Shown here: positions 16,297-24,544 of the stretch, piece after piece | How positions within the stretch are numbered: the stretch's first letter is position 1 | Layout of the letters: every line of letters starts with the position of its first letter | DNA from: Bacteroidaceae bacterium | GTDB taxonomy: Bacteria; Bacteroidota; Bacteroidia; Bacteroidales; Bacteroidaceae | Length of the DNA stretch: 49,690 nt | Reading direction: 5' to 3' | Assembly (NCBI GenBank): GCA_024697945.1 | Contig: JAILRU010000002.1 | Location: 1 to 49,690, forward strand | Made by a program: the position numbers and the translations under genes | Notes under the pieces: generated by a model | The model's input: the letters and a program-made list of their open reading frames with translations, nothing else | Told to the model about the DNA's origin: nothing | Database searches by the model: none

Positions 16297-17507
16297 GTCC
16301 TTCCCGTGTAGGCATCGATGCCGGATGTATCAATGGTCTCTGAGAAGAATTTCTCAGCGGCTTTGTTCCTTGCATCATCCCAAGGCTGTTTGCCGTTAAC
16401 CTGCACCACCCACAGTTTGAGCTGCTTCTTGTGCCAGTTCACCATGCAATTCGTGCCCCATGCACCTCCGTGACCGAACCACTCATTCTCACCGTCAACC
16501 TTCGGAGCATTCAGGCCAAGCGAGTAGCCGCCCAGATTGTCAGGACGTGTGGTCTTGGCAAGGATATTCTTCACAGTCTCCTCCTTCAGTATGCGCACGC
16601 CATTGTCGCCCACACCCAAATTCATCAGCATCTTGTAGAACTTCAGCTGGTCGTTGGCAGTCGTCCACAGGCCTGCACCAGCCGATGCAAAGACGTGGCT
16701 ATCGTTGTACGGACGCTGCTCCCAACCGTTCTCGAGACGGTACTTAGCAGTCTGCCCTTCCTTCACATCGTACATCTCAATCTGCTTTTTCAGCTGCTTG
16801 TCGGTTGGCCAGAACCATGTGGATTTCATGCCCAGCGGGTCAAGGACTTCCTTCTTCAGATAGTCCTCCCACTTCATGCCAGTGATGACCTCAACGATGG
16901 CACCACCAATATCGATGCCCGTATTAGAGTACATATCACGTGTGCCAGGCTCGAACATGATAGGAGAACCAGCAGCGATGGAAGCCACCTGACGCAGGGG
17001 AGCACCTCCAGACCAACCACCGCCGCGTACATCACTGCGCTTGGCACTGCACTCGAAGGGGAAGCCGCCAGTGTGGTTCAGCACCATACGAACCGTCAGC
17101 ACATTCTTTGCCTTATGCAACGTCTTGATGCCGTCCTTGTCGCTGTCCTGCACCCAAAGCTCTTTGAACTCAGGCAGGTACTTCGAAACAGGGTCATCGA
17201 GAGAAAGCTTGCCCTCTTCCACCAACTTGGCAATGGTCACACCGCAGAAACCCTTCGTCTGGGAGCATTGCATAAAGACATTGTCCAATTGGATGGGACG
17301 TTTCGTTTCGACATTGGCATAACCGATGCAGCAAGTCTCCTGCACGCCATTGTTGTAGAAAATGCTAATAGCGCCAGGCAGTTCGCCGCGGTCAAAATAG
17401 GGTTGCAGCGCCTCGCGGGCATAGTTAGTCTTGGAATCGACAACTTTCTTCTGCGCAGTAGCAGTCAGGCAAAACGAGAATGCCAAAAGGAATAACAGTT
17501 TTTTCAT
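16290..17507 (-). CDS. Secreted serine hydrolase, class C beta-lactamase fold
   Basis: A 405-residue protein with a signal peptide (residues 1-18, ending TATA). It has the penicilloyl serine transferase motifs: S82-QTK85 as nucleophile and general base, Y193-SN as the second motif, and HGGAWG near residue 345 as the KTG equivalent. It belongs to the wide esterase/D-aminopeptidase/beta-lactamase group (Pfam Beta-lactamase). Ester or peptide substrates are possible, and true antibiotic hydrolysis is not implied. It probably acts in the periplasm. The gene is single, with no obvious promoter match upstream. Confidence 0.88.
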   Translation of the reverse strand: MKKLLFLLAFSFCLTATAQKKVVDSKTNYAREALQPYFDRGELPGAISIFYNNGVQETCCIGYANVETKRPIQLDNVFMQCSQTKGFCGVTIAKLVEEGKLSLDDPVSKYLPEFKELWVQDSDKDGIKTLHKAKNVLTVRMVLNHTGGFPFECSAKRSDVRGGGWSGGAPLRQVASIAAGSPIMFEPGTRDMYSNTGIDIGGAIVEVITGMKWEDYLKKEVLDPLGMKSTWFWPTDKQLKKQIEMYDVKEGQTAKYRLENGWEQRPYNDSHVFASAGAGLWTTANDQLKFYKMLMNLGVGDNGVRILKEETVKNILAKTTRPDNLGGYSLGLNAPKVDGENEWFGHGGAWGTNCMVNWHKKQLKLWVVQVNGKQPWDDARNKAAEKFFSETIDTSGIDAYTGRTK

Positions 17508-17592
17508 TGTTGTTAGAATTATTAAATGATTGAAATTATTAAATGATTGATATAATATAGACTATGGACTATGAAGCTTTAGCTCGACGAAG

Positions 17593-18234
17593 TCAACTTT
17601 GAACTGTTCTCAGTACTCTTGCCGGACTCCCGGCAGCCACACTGTAAGGCGGAATGTCATGGGTAACGACAGAACCTGCACCTATCACACTGTGGTCGCC
17701 AATCGTCACACCCGGCATGATGCAGCTGTTCTCACCAATGTGTACGTATGCACCAATCTTGACAGGCCCCTTGGAAAACAGCGGACGATGACGTGGAGGC
17801 AGACTTATCTGTTCATAGGACACATCACCATGTGTATGGTCTGTGATATAGACGTGCTGTCCCGTTGTGGTCCATTCCCCTATCTCTACTCTGTTGATGC
17901 AACCAATGCGACTGAACGGAGCCAAGACAACATTATCTCCAAGCGTGATTTGCGGGGAGAATGTCTGTTCGCAATTCTCCCATTGATAGACCGCTATGAG
18001 TTCAACATCGTGTCCCAGCGTTACACGATTCCCTATGTTGATGTGCTTGCCTCCAATAAAGCGTACAGGCGAGCCGTTGACTATCAAATTCTCCGCACCT
18101 ACAAAGAAGTGCTTCAGGTATGCGGCATAGCATTTGTTTCGCAAATCTTGCCACACGAGCTTAAACCGTTCGGGAAGCAATCTGCCCCAAAGTGAGGCAA
18201 GAGCTATGATGGGCTTGAATATCAGTTTCTTCAT
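17593..18234 (-). CDS. Left-handed beta-helix acyltransferase (WbbJ/maltose acetyltransferase type)
   Basis: A 213-residue hexapeptide-repeat transferase. Isoleucine-rich turns are visible from about residue 65 (INIGNRVTLGHDV) to residue 200 (ITIGDHSVIGAGSVV type). The likely catalytic His lies in ITDHTHGDV. Such enzymes O-acetylate sugars of lipopolysaccharide or exopolysaccharide using acetyl-CoA. It follows the flippase gene by two bases, so the pair forms an operon for modifying and exporting a surface polysaccharide. Confidence 0.88.
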   Translation of the reverse strand: MKKLIFKPIIALASLWGRLLPERFKLVWQDLRNKCYAAYLKHFFVGAENLIVNGSPVRFIGGKHINIGNRVTLGHDVELIAVYQWENCEQTFSPQITLGDNVVLAPFSRIGCINRVEIGEWTTTGQHVYITDHTHGDVSYEQISLPPRHRPLFSKGPVKIGAYVHIGENSCIMPGVTIGDHSVIGAGSVVTHDIPPYSVAAGSPARVLRTVQS

Positions 18235-18236
18235 TG

Positions 18237-19754
18237 CTATTTTCTTAACTTCAGTTTCTTTAATACAAAAATCCTTTCCTCATGGTGCAGGCCTATCGCT
18301 ACAATGACAGCTACGAGCCACAACTCCGACAGGACACAAGCTCCGATGGCTTGCCAAGTATTTGTGACGTGCTGGAAGATTAGCAACAGCGGTCCAACGG
18401 CCAGAACCGACACCAACAGAACACGGACGAGCACCTTGCGACAGAAGTCCATCACGCCAAGTCCAAAGAGCTCCCGACATATCACCATACGGACACATTG
18501 AGCGATAATAGTCATTACCAGAAGAACTACAAACACCGTCTCATAAGGCATTTCCAAATACTTGACACATACCAGCGAAATGGGTAAGGGCAGGAGCAGG
18601 ATGCTGCCAATACAAGTATGGTATTTCCGAATACGGCCAGTAGCGGCAGCAGCTACCATCATAGGATTGGCGATGGCATCCACCATAGACACCAATAGCA
18701 TCAGTCGCATAAAAGCGACAGCGTGGTCCGGGACTTTGCCAAGCCATAGCTTCAATACCCACGGAGCAGCCATCAACAGGGGAACGGCAATGAGCAGTAT
18801 CATCATATACGACAGACGGGACGATTGCAGCACCAAATGTCTGGTTTGCTGAACATCACCCTGAGAGTAGGTCTTGGTAATATGAGGATTGATAGCCGTC
18901 TGGAAACTGGCGATAAACTGTGTGACAGCCATCTGCACCTGAAATGCCACCTCACGCGCCGCATTCAGAGCCGGACCGCCAACCTTGTTGAGCACCAGAT
19001 TCAAACCTTGCGTATTGCACGCAATCGAAGCATTGCCGAATGTGCTCCAACCAGCGAAAGACAACATCTCACGTATAATCGACTTGTCACGGCAGACGTA
19101 GAACCGAAGCCAGGGAAAAGCACGACGGCAATAGACACTATAGGAAATACGCGTAATGGCAGCGACACACAGCATCATCAAAGCGTATGGCACCAGTCGC
19201 TTGCCATCGGCAAACAAACAAAGGGCAGTAGCTACGCCAAGTTTCAAGACAACATCCATTACGGTAATAGCGGCATAAGCCGTCATACGCTCGTATGCAA
19301 TAATCGTAGCATTATAAGGAATGCTGACAATCAGCAGCATACCCATTCCCAAAGAGCATTGGTAGCAGGCAATGACAGGCCAAAGCATTTCTGGCGGGAA
19401 TACCAGTTGGGTCAGCACATACCACAATCCGAATGTTTCGCCCAAAATCAGGACAAAAAGCGCCATTAGGATATGTATGCCGATGCTGACAGAATAGACA
19501 TCGTTCAGATATGTCTGATTGCCTCGTCCCAAAGCCACGGTAATGAAACGTTGTGTGCTGGTGGTTAAGCTGTTATTCAAAAAGCTCAGCATAACGACAA
19601 AGCCTGCGACAACACCATAGATACCATAGTCCTGAATGCCTAACATGTGCAAAACCACTCGCGATGTATAAAGGAACACCGCCATCTGGAAAGCCATGCG
19701 GAAATACAATATAATTGTATTCTTGGCCAGTCTGGTATTGTTGTCTTGGCTCAT
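18237..19754 (-). CDS. Polysaccharide flippase (MATE/MVF superfamily, Wzx-like)
   Basis: A 505-residue integral membrane protein with about 12-14 hydrophobic helices, including VVLHMLGIQDYGIYGVVAGFV, typical of Wzx-like oligosaccharide translocases. It would move lipid-linked repeat units across the inner membrane. The frame stays open to 19811, but that part crosses the -7 element at 19787-19794. The start MSQDNNTRLAKNT at 19754 is therefore chosen. It is paired with the acyltransferase downstream. The exopolysaccharide operon at 27214-38906 lacks its own flippase, and this one could serve it. Confidence 0.9.
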   Translation of the reverse strand: MSQDNNTRLAKNTIILYFRMAFQMAVFLYTSRVVLHMLGIQDYGIYGVVAGFVVMLSFLNNSLTTSTQRFITVALGRGNQTYLNDVYSVSIGIHILMALFVLILGETFGLWYVLTQLVFPPEMLWPVIACYQCSLGMGMLLIVSIPYNATIIAYERMTAYAAITVMDVVLKLGVATALCLFADGKRLVPYALMMLCVAAITRISYSVYCRRAFPWLRFYVCRDKSIIREMLSFAGWSTFGNASIACNTQGLNLVLNKVGGPALNAAREVAFQVQMAVTQFIASFQTAINPHITKTYSQGDVQQTRHLVLQSSRLSYMMILLIAVPLLMAAPWVLKLWLGKVPDHAVAFMRLMLLVSMVDAIANPMMVAAAATGRIRKYHTCIGSILLLPLPISLVCVKYLEMPYETVFVVLLVMTIIAQCVRMVICRELFGLGVMDFCRKVLVRVLLVSVLAVGPLLLIFQHVTNTWQAIGACVLSELWLVAVIVAIGLHHEERIFVLKKLKLRK

Positions 19755-19786
19755 CTGCTCCTGCAGATATTTGTATTTATTTGGGA

Positions 19787-19794
19787 CAAAGGTA
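19787..19794 (-). promoter_or_regulatory. -7 element of the flippase-acyltransferase operon
   Basis: TACCTTTG on the minus strand, 32 bp before the chosen flippase ATG. It excludes the longer frame start at 19811. Confidence 0.7.
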
Positions 19795-19857
19795 CTATTT
19801 TTTTTCGACATTCAGGCATCATTCCCGTTAAAAAAGCCAAAGACGATAAAAAATATA

Positions 19858-22800
19858 TCACTCTACCCTCTTCCCATCAACAGAATAGGTTTCATTATCC
19901 TTTATGATGTAGAGATGCTTGCCACGGATGACTTTACTGGCAAAGGGTTGGGTAGCCGATTTCAAATCCCGTATACCAATTATAATATTCGGATCACAAG
20001 GATATGCACATACCTTATTCATGGCTTCGACAAGTGTCCTGATGGAAGCGAACTGCTGGTCGAGCCATTCGATATGCCCGAGGAAGAATGTCCTGAGGTA
20101 CTCAACATCTTCTGCCGCTGTGCGTATTAATGCACTGGGATTCGGTTGAGGATAGTCTCCCCAGAGGAGGGCATTGGTCTGAGCTGCTTCGGCAAAGATT
20201 GCATATTTGGTATCCATTTCGCCACCTTCCGATACAAAATCCAATATGAAGGGACGTGCCACATTCCAATAAGTATCATATGCCAATTGACACAGGAAAG
20301 GATCGGGAAACCATTTAGGGTAATAGGTTTGATTAAGCAAATCTTGTGAGATTAGCCGATTTGCAAATGTATAAAAGAAATTCACTCTGGTAGTGGCACT
20401 TATGCTGCTGCTACTATGGTCGAAATCCCATGCAGGTCCGAAGTGTATCACGCCATCGTCTGCGACATAACTATAACGACTATTAATCAGGTCACTCTGT
20501 CCCATTATTTCGTTCAAGAGCCATATCCCAACCATTGATGTCATGTCAGCATATTTGGAAAAGTTCTTACCTCCCGTTGAAGGCACTTGGCAATACTCCG
20601 CCTCAAAGTCGCTCCAGAGATTCTTGACAATAGAAAACATCGTATTGTTCGTGGAAAGGTATTCTGGGGCACTCACTTCGATGTTCACATTCTGGGGTGT
20701 CAGGAAGTGTGAGGGGCCGGTCTTTTGTGAAGCCTCGAACAGGTAGCCCTTTGTGATGTCGTAATCCTTCTTCAGACCATAATTGGAGAGGTTGAACGTC
20801 TTACCCTTGAATGTAACTGTTCCGTCTGTCACCCATGAAAGATTTTGCTCCATCGTCTTTTCAAGCAGTTTCTTGTCTTCCTCTGCCAAAGCGTTAGCAT
20901 CTTTGATGGCATTGAATAAGGTATCAGCGATGTCTTCTGCCTCGCCTTCCCAGTCAAAAATGTCCACACTGTTCTTGTCAACCCTAATGTGCTGGCTCAG
21001 CATATAGCATCCCTTCACTTCACCATTGAGCACCACATCTACCCATGTCATGTCCATTCCAAGCACACCAAGTTGCTTTGCGAGTTTGCTGGCAGTATAG
21101 TTGCGCAAGCAACTTTCGTCGTTGTAGTTCGAAATCAGCACCCAATGCTTGCTTTTGCCAAAGCCGAAGAGCTTCTTTTTCTTGTCGAGCTTCAATTTGT
21201 AGGGCTTTTGAGGATACCTTGCCCAAGAGGAATTACCCCTACCTCGAATCTCCGTCTCGCCCATGTATTGCTGCTCGTATTCAGCGTTTCCCTGAATACG
21301 GAGGCTTGCTGTCACATAGTCTGTCTTGGATGTGATGGGACTGCCGTCTTCCGTGTCAATATATAGGACAGGCAGCTTGCTTATCCATGTATCCTTTGTG
21401 AACATCGTGTTGCCAGCTTTGTCGCAGACCGTCACGCGCAGCCAGTGCTCATAGTCGCTTTCCTTGATGACGTAATCCTTCGTCGAGGACAGGCTTGAAT
21501 CATCAAAAATCCCAAGCGCATCGCTACGAGTCCATTTGAATGTATATTGGGATAAGTCTGCATCAGAAGAGACACTGAGTAACTCGCCAACGACGGGTCG
21601 GTCATCTCCCTGTATAGAGAAGTCAACACTGTGGGCTGAGATGCGAAAGGCATTGAGATAGTATTGCCTGTAGGGACTATTGTTGTTGGAACCAGCCTGC
21701 ACGGTCAAGGTGATGTTCCCATCGGCATCTGGATATATGTCGGAAATTGTGACTGTTTTGTTTCTGTTGTTTGAGGCATCCACGACAACAGTGTTGGTAT
21801 TTGAGCCTGCGAGCGTGAACTGTGTCTCGCGGTTGTCTGTGGTATATTCTCTGGATGCGAAAAAGGTAAAGTCATAGGCAAGCGCCTTGTTGAGATGCTG
21901 GAAGCATAGTTTAGCAAAGTCCTTTGGGGGCTGACTTGGAATATCACCCACGTTGTATCCCCATAGAGCAGACATAGAAGCCGTAGATGGTATGTTAAGT
22001 TCTGTGTCTGTCGTGCTATGTCCACAATCACTTCCACTTGAAAACTCAGCAATGGTTTTTACTATGATGCCCGAATCGTTTCCGTTTGTATCCATCAGAC
22101 CTGCCGTGAGGGTATAGTACAATCCCATGTCGTTCCAACCCGGCACTCCATTTCCCCATGGAGAACAATTTATGTTTATCGGGGCTGGGACTATTGTGTT
22201 CTCGCCCACATATACGGGATTAGACTGCGATGTGAAAGACCATGGTGACTTGATTGCATCCAAAGCTGAGTTTTGGGCAACCCGTGTGGTGTACTCGTTC
22301 ATACAGTATGGGATGTAGCTGTTCCGGAGTGCTTCTTCTGTCCCAAATATGGAGGCATACATAGTGTAGGCAGCGGTGTAACGTCCGATATACATATCGA
22401 GATGAGCACCATCGCGATCTATATTATCCCCCACAAAACTGGATCTCAGATTCTGTGCCGCCGTACCACAGGGAACCAAGAATGTCAAGTCGGGATGCTC
22501 CTGCATGATTCGCTCCGTTACATTCAGGATGGAATCGTACATTATCTCTTGGTTCTCCTGATAGTACCTGTATCCACTGCTGTGATAACCCTGTTTGTAT
22601 GGCCATGTCATAACAAAGCCTAATTTTGCCGCCGGATTGGGAGCGTTGTTCTTGACGTAGTTGATGAGGTTTTGCAAGTATGGTTTGTAGGTGATGTACA
22701 TGCCCGACTCCTGGCTGTGCTGTTGGAATGTGATGACATCCCAAGGCTCGTCTTTAAGGATGTCATACAGGGAATGTCCTGGCGTGAGCGTATATTTCTT

Positions 22801-23481
22801 GTCATAATTGATTTTGCGATATTCGGTATCTGAGATGTCGTCAACAATATCAAACCATTGTTGACGTAGTCCATATCCTCCTCGGCAGGCATTACCTATC
22901 ACCAGTTTGATGCCTGATGCGCCTGCCATATCGTACAGAAATGATTCCACAACATCTGCAGAGAAGGAATTACCGACCGTGAGTATGCGTATAGTGCGCT
23001 CTTTTATGTTTAAAGAACGCTTGATGACCGACATGTTACGGCTTGCCCATCCTGACAAAGTGGTGTTACGGGCGCTGCATCGGACGTATGTAATACCTGC
23101 CGGTATGGTGATTTCCGTGTCTGTGATTTGAAGGTCATTCGTGTTATTGGCATCAAAGTTTCCAAGGAGTACTGTTGCACCGTGACTTTCGGCATCCGTA
23201 TAGCCCATTATGAAGGGTATGCCTGGGCTTCTGTCGCCACTGATGGCAATTACATCCCCTTCTTTTACAGGAATATAACCAGTCATGTCGTACCCTCCAG
23301 ATGCCGATGGTGTTGTACCATCGGGTGTAAAGTACTCATGGGTTATTTCATATTCCGAATAGTCAGTCTCGGTCCATCTGTCAAATAAACCTGCGTTACC
23401 CTGAACCCGTACTGGTTCTTCAGCCAGTACAATGTTGAGACTGCACAGGAAAAACAATAATAGATAAAGGACTCTTCTCAT
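19858..23481 (-). CDS. Secreted DUF4886 (SGNH-like) and CotH-type fusion protein
   Basis: A 1207-residue secreted protein with a signal peptide (residues 1-20). Residues about 160-420 form a DUF4886 domain of the SGNH-hydrolase type: the nucleophile block is VGNSFS (170-174) and the C-terminal His/Asp block is GAHLD (358-362). Residues about 600-700 look like a beta-sandwich linker. Residues about 703-1130 are a CotH-type kinase-like domain with EIRGRGNSSW (744-753), HWVLISNYNDESCLRN and GPAWDFDHSSSS. The last 40 residues (GKHLYIIKDNETYSVDGK) resemble the C-terminal tail of many Prevotella secreted proteins. The substrates are unknown; an esterase-like and a phosphotransfer-like domain on one chain is unusual. 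Confidence 0.87.
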   Translation of the reverse strand: MRRVLYLLLFFLCSLNIVLAEEPVRVQGNAGLFDRWTETDYSEYEITHEYFTPDGTTPSASGGYDMTGYIPVKEGDVIAISGDRSPGIPFIMGYTDAESHGATVLLGNFDANNTNDLQITDTEITIPAGITYVRCSARNTTLSGWASRNMSVIKRSLNIKERTIRILTVGNSFSADVVESFLYDMAGASGIKLVIGNACRGGYGLRQQWFDIVDDISDTEYRKINYDKKYTLTPGHSLYDILKDEPWDVITFQQHSQESGMYITYKPYLQNLINYVKNNAPNPAAKLGFVMTWPYKQGYHSSGYRYYQENQEIMYDSILNVTERIMQEHPDLTFLVPCGTAAQNLRSSFVGDNIDRDGAHLDMYIGRYTAAYTMYASIFGTEEALRNSYIPYCMNEYTTRVAQNSALDAIKSPWSFTSQSNPVYVGENTIVPAPININCSPWGNGVPGWNDMGLYYTLTAGLMDTNGNDSGIIVKTIAEFSSGSDCGHSTTDTELNIPSTASMSALWGYNVGDIPSQPPKDFAKLCFQHLNKALAYDFTFFASREYTTDNRETQFTLAGSNTNTVVVDASNNRNKTVTISDIYPDADGNITLTVQAGSNNNSPYRQYYLNAFRISAHSVDFSIQGDDRPVVGELLSVSSDADLSQYTFKWTRSDALGIFDDSSLSSTKDYVIKESDYEHWLRVTVCDKAGNTMFTKDTWISKLPVLYIDTEDGSPITSKTDYVTASLRIQGNAEYEQQYMGETEIRGRGNSSWARYPQKPYKLKLDKKKKLFGFGKSKHWVLISNYNDESCLRNYTASKLAKQLGVLGMDMTWVDVVLNGEVKGCYMLSQHIRVDKNSVDIFDWEGEAEDIADTLFNAIKDANALAEEDKKLLEKTMEQNLSWVTDGTVTFKGKTFNLSNYGLKKDYDITKGYLFEASQKTGPSHFLTPQNVNIEVSAPEYLSTNNTMFSIVKNLWSDFEAEYCQVPSTGGKNFSKYADMTSMVGIWLLNEIMGQSDLINSRYSYVADDGVIHFGPAWDFDHSSSSISATTRVNFFYTFANRLISQDLLNQTYYPKWFPDPFLCQLAYDTYWNVARPFILDFVSEGGEMDTKYAIFAEAAQTNALLWGDYPQPNPSALIRTAAEDVEYLRTFFLGHIEWLDQQFASIRTLVEAMNKVCAYPCDPNIIIGIRDLKSATQPFASKVIRGKHLYIIKDNETYSVDGKRVE

Positions 23482-23530
23482 TGTGTGGTCTTTTTGTATG
23501 TCTCTCCCTAATTTGTCTTTATTCTGGGTG

Positions 23531-23562
23531 CAAAGATAGTTTGTTTTCTTGAATGAAACAAA
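23531..23562 (-). promoter_or_regulatory. Promoter of the DUF4886-CotH gene
   Basis: TATCTTTG (23531-23538) with TTTG at 23559-23562, a 20-bp spacer, 50 bp before the start codon. Confidence 0.8.
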
Positions 23563-23621
23563 TCTACAGCAGTTTTTTTGCAGATTAGCACTTTAAGAGT
23601 TCCACAAAAAAAGAAGGGCAT

Positions 23622-23731
23622 TTGCAGCTTGCAAAGACTATTCTTGCGGACTGCAAAAGCCGTTTTTACAATGTGCAAAAGCCATGTTTACAACGCGAAA
23701 TAGCCGTCTTTGCAACGTGAAAAAGCCGTCT
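23622..23731. repeat. Five tandem 22-bp iteron-like repeats
   Basis: Five contiguous units of exactly 22 bp start at 23622, 23644, 23666, 23688 and 23710. A consensus begins TTGCAACGTGCAAAAGCC; the first half is a small dyad (TTGCA-nnn-TGCAA). A sixth unit is degenerate. There are no spacers, so this is not CRISPR. Length and phasing resemble plasmid replication iterons. The array stands 40 bp left of the inverted palindrome of the DUF6078-VirE cassette. Confidence 0.8.
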
Positions 23732-23755
23732 TTGGACAACTGTCTCTACATAAAG

Positions 23756-23829
23756 TTTTTTTGCAATTTTAATGTCACAATGTCATACTTATTGATTCAT
23801 AGTGAATTATAGTGTGACATTGTGACATT
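23756..23829. repeat. Left terminal palindrome of the DUF6078-VirE cassette
   Basis: A 59-bp interrupted palindrome (23771-23829) with arms AATGTCACAATGTCA and TGACATTGTGACATT, preceded by TTTTTTTGC. By hand alignment it is the inverted counterpart of 26416-26474, with 51 of 59 positions identical, and the outer TTTTTTTGC is shared too. Each arm holds two ATGTCA half sites. Confidence 0.85.
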
Positions 23830-23920
23830 AAGGTGCTGAATTTAACACTAATTTAACGTTATTTCACATTATTTTACACAATTTTTTGGCGTTTTTCATT
23901 GAAAATTGCGAAAAAAGTTG

Positions 23921-23928
23921 TATCTTTG
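23921..23928 (+). promoter_or_regulatory. -7 element of the DUF6078 gene
   Basis: TATCTTTG, 36 bp before the ATG at 23964. ATTG at 23898-23901 is a weak -33 element at 19 bp. It excludes the longer frame start at 23886. Confidence 0.75.
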
Positions 23929-23963
23929 CATCGAGATTGTTCAACCATTTAAATTTAATACTT

Positions 23964-24407
23964 ATGAACGAAAAAACACTTTCTTTCAGCGATGCTCCTT
24001 GGGGGTATGCGCTATGTTTCAACCACGACTGCGCACTGCGCGAAAAATGCATGCACTATCACATTGGACAGCTGGCTCCTGCCGACAGGACGATGGGCAA
24101 TGCCATCTATCCTTCGGCATGGAAGGATGGCAATTGTCCGCATTTTGCCAAGATTGAGAAGGTACAGTTCGCCTGGGGATTCAACGGGCTCTACAGGAAC
24201 CTGCCCCATAACAGGGTCTCCGAGGTCCGCAAAGCGCTGCGCCATTTCATGGGTAGCGGTGTGAGCGCGTACTACCGTGTGCATCATGGCGAGAAACTGC
24301 TCTCGCCTGCCAGACAACAGGAAATCCTCGACTTCATTGCACAGTTCTGCAGCACAGAGGGACTTAGCTTTGACCATTACGTGACGCAGTACGATTTCCT
24401 CACATAG
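23964..24407 (+). CDS. DUF6078 family protein
   Basis: A 147-residue protein that I recognise as DUF6078, a Bacteroidales family of unknown function. Conserved-looking cysteines and histidines (C18, H21, C23, C29, H31, H33, C58, H60) in CFNHDCALREKCMHYH and NCPHF suggest a metal or Fe-S site, though that is inference. The C-terminal half is helical and basic (VRKALRHFMGSG). The start is set by the -7 element. It is followed after 137 bp by the VirE-type gene; both are enclosed by inverted palindromes. A regulator or replication partner of the VirE protein is possible but unproven. Confidence 0.8.
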   Translation: MNEKTLSFSDAPWGYALCFNHDCALREKCMHYHIGQLAPADRTMGNAIYPSAWKDGNCPHFAKIEKVQFAWGFNGLYRNLPHNRVSEVRKALRHFMGSGVSAYYRVHHGEKLLSPARQQEILDFIAQFCSTEGLSFDHYVTQYDFLT

Positions 24408-24419
24408 GTCTAATTTTTA

Positions 24420-24478
24420 TTCCCACGTTGGGAATGAAATATTCCCACACTGGGAACAAAAGATTCCCTCCTTGGGAA
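24420..24478. promoter_or_regulatory. Three 15-bp dyads spaced exactly 22 bp
   Basis: TTCCCACGTTGGGAA (24420-24434), TTCCCACACTGGGAA (24442-24456) and TTCCCTCCTTGGGAA (24464-24478) lie between the DUF6078 and VirE genes. Starts are exactly 22 bp apart, about two helical turns, so a protein could bind all three on one DNA face. They could equally form RNA hairpins in the leader of the VirE gene. No separate promoter for the VirE gene is seen. Confidence 0.8.
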
Positions 24479-24544
24479 TAATTAGCCGGAACGGACTAAG
24501 ACATTCAACCATACATACTAACCTTAATCAACCCTAAGACAATT

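Noticed and set aside
16431..17495. 354-codon open frame on the plus strand
   Set aside because: Antisense to the serine hydrolase gene, whose motifs and signal peptide are clear.
23622..23731. CRISPR array
   Set aside because: The 22-bp units are contiguous and degenerate, with no spacers and no cas genes nearby.
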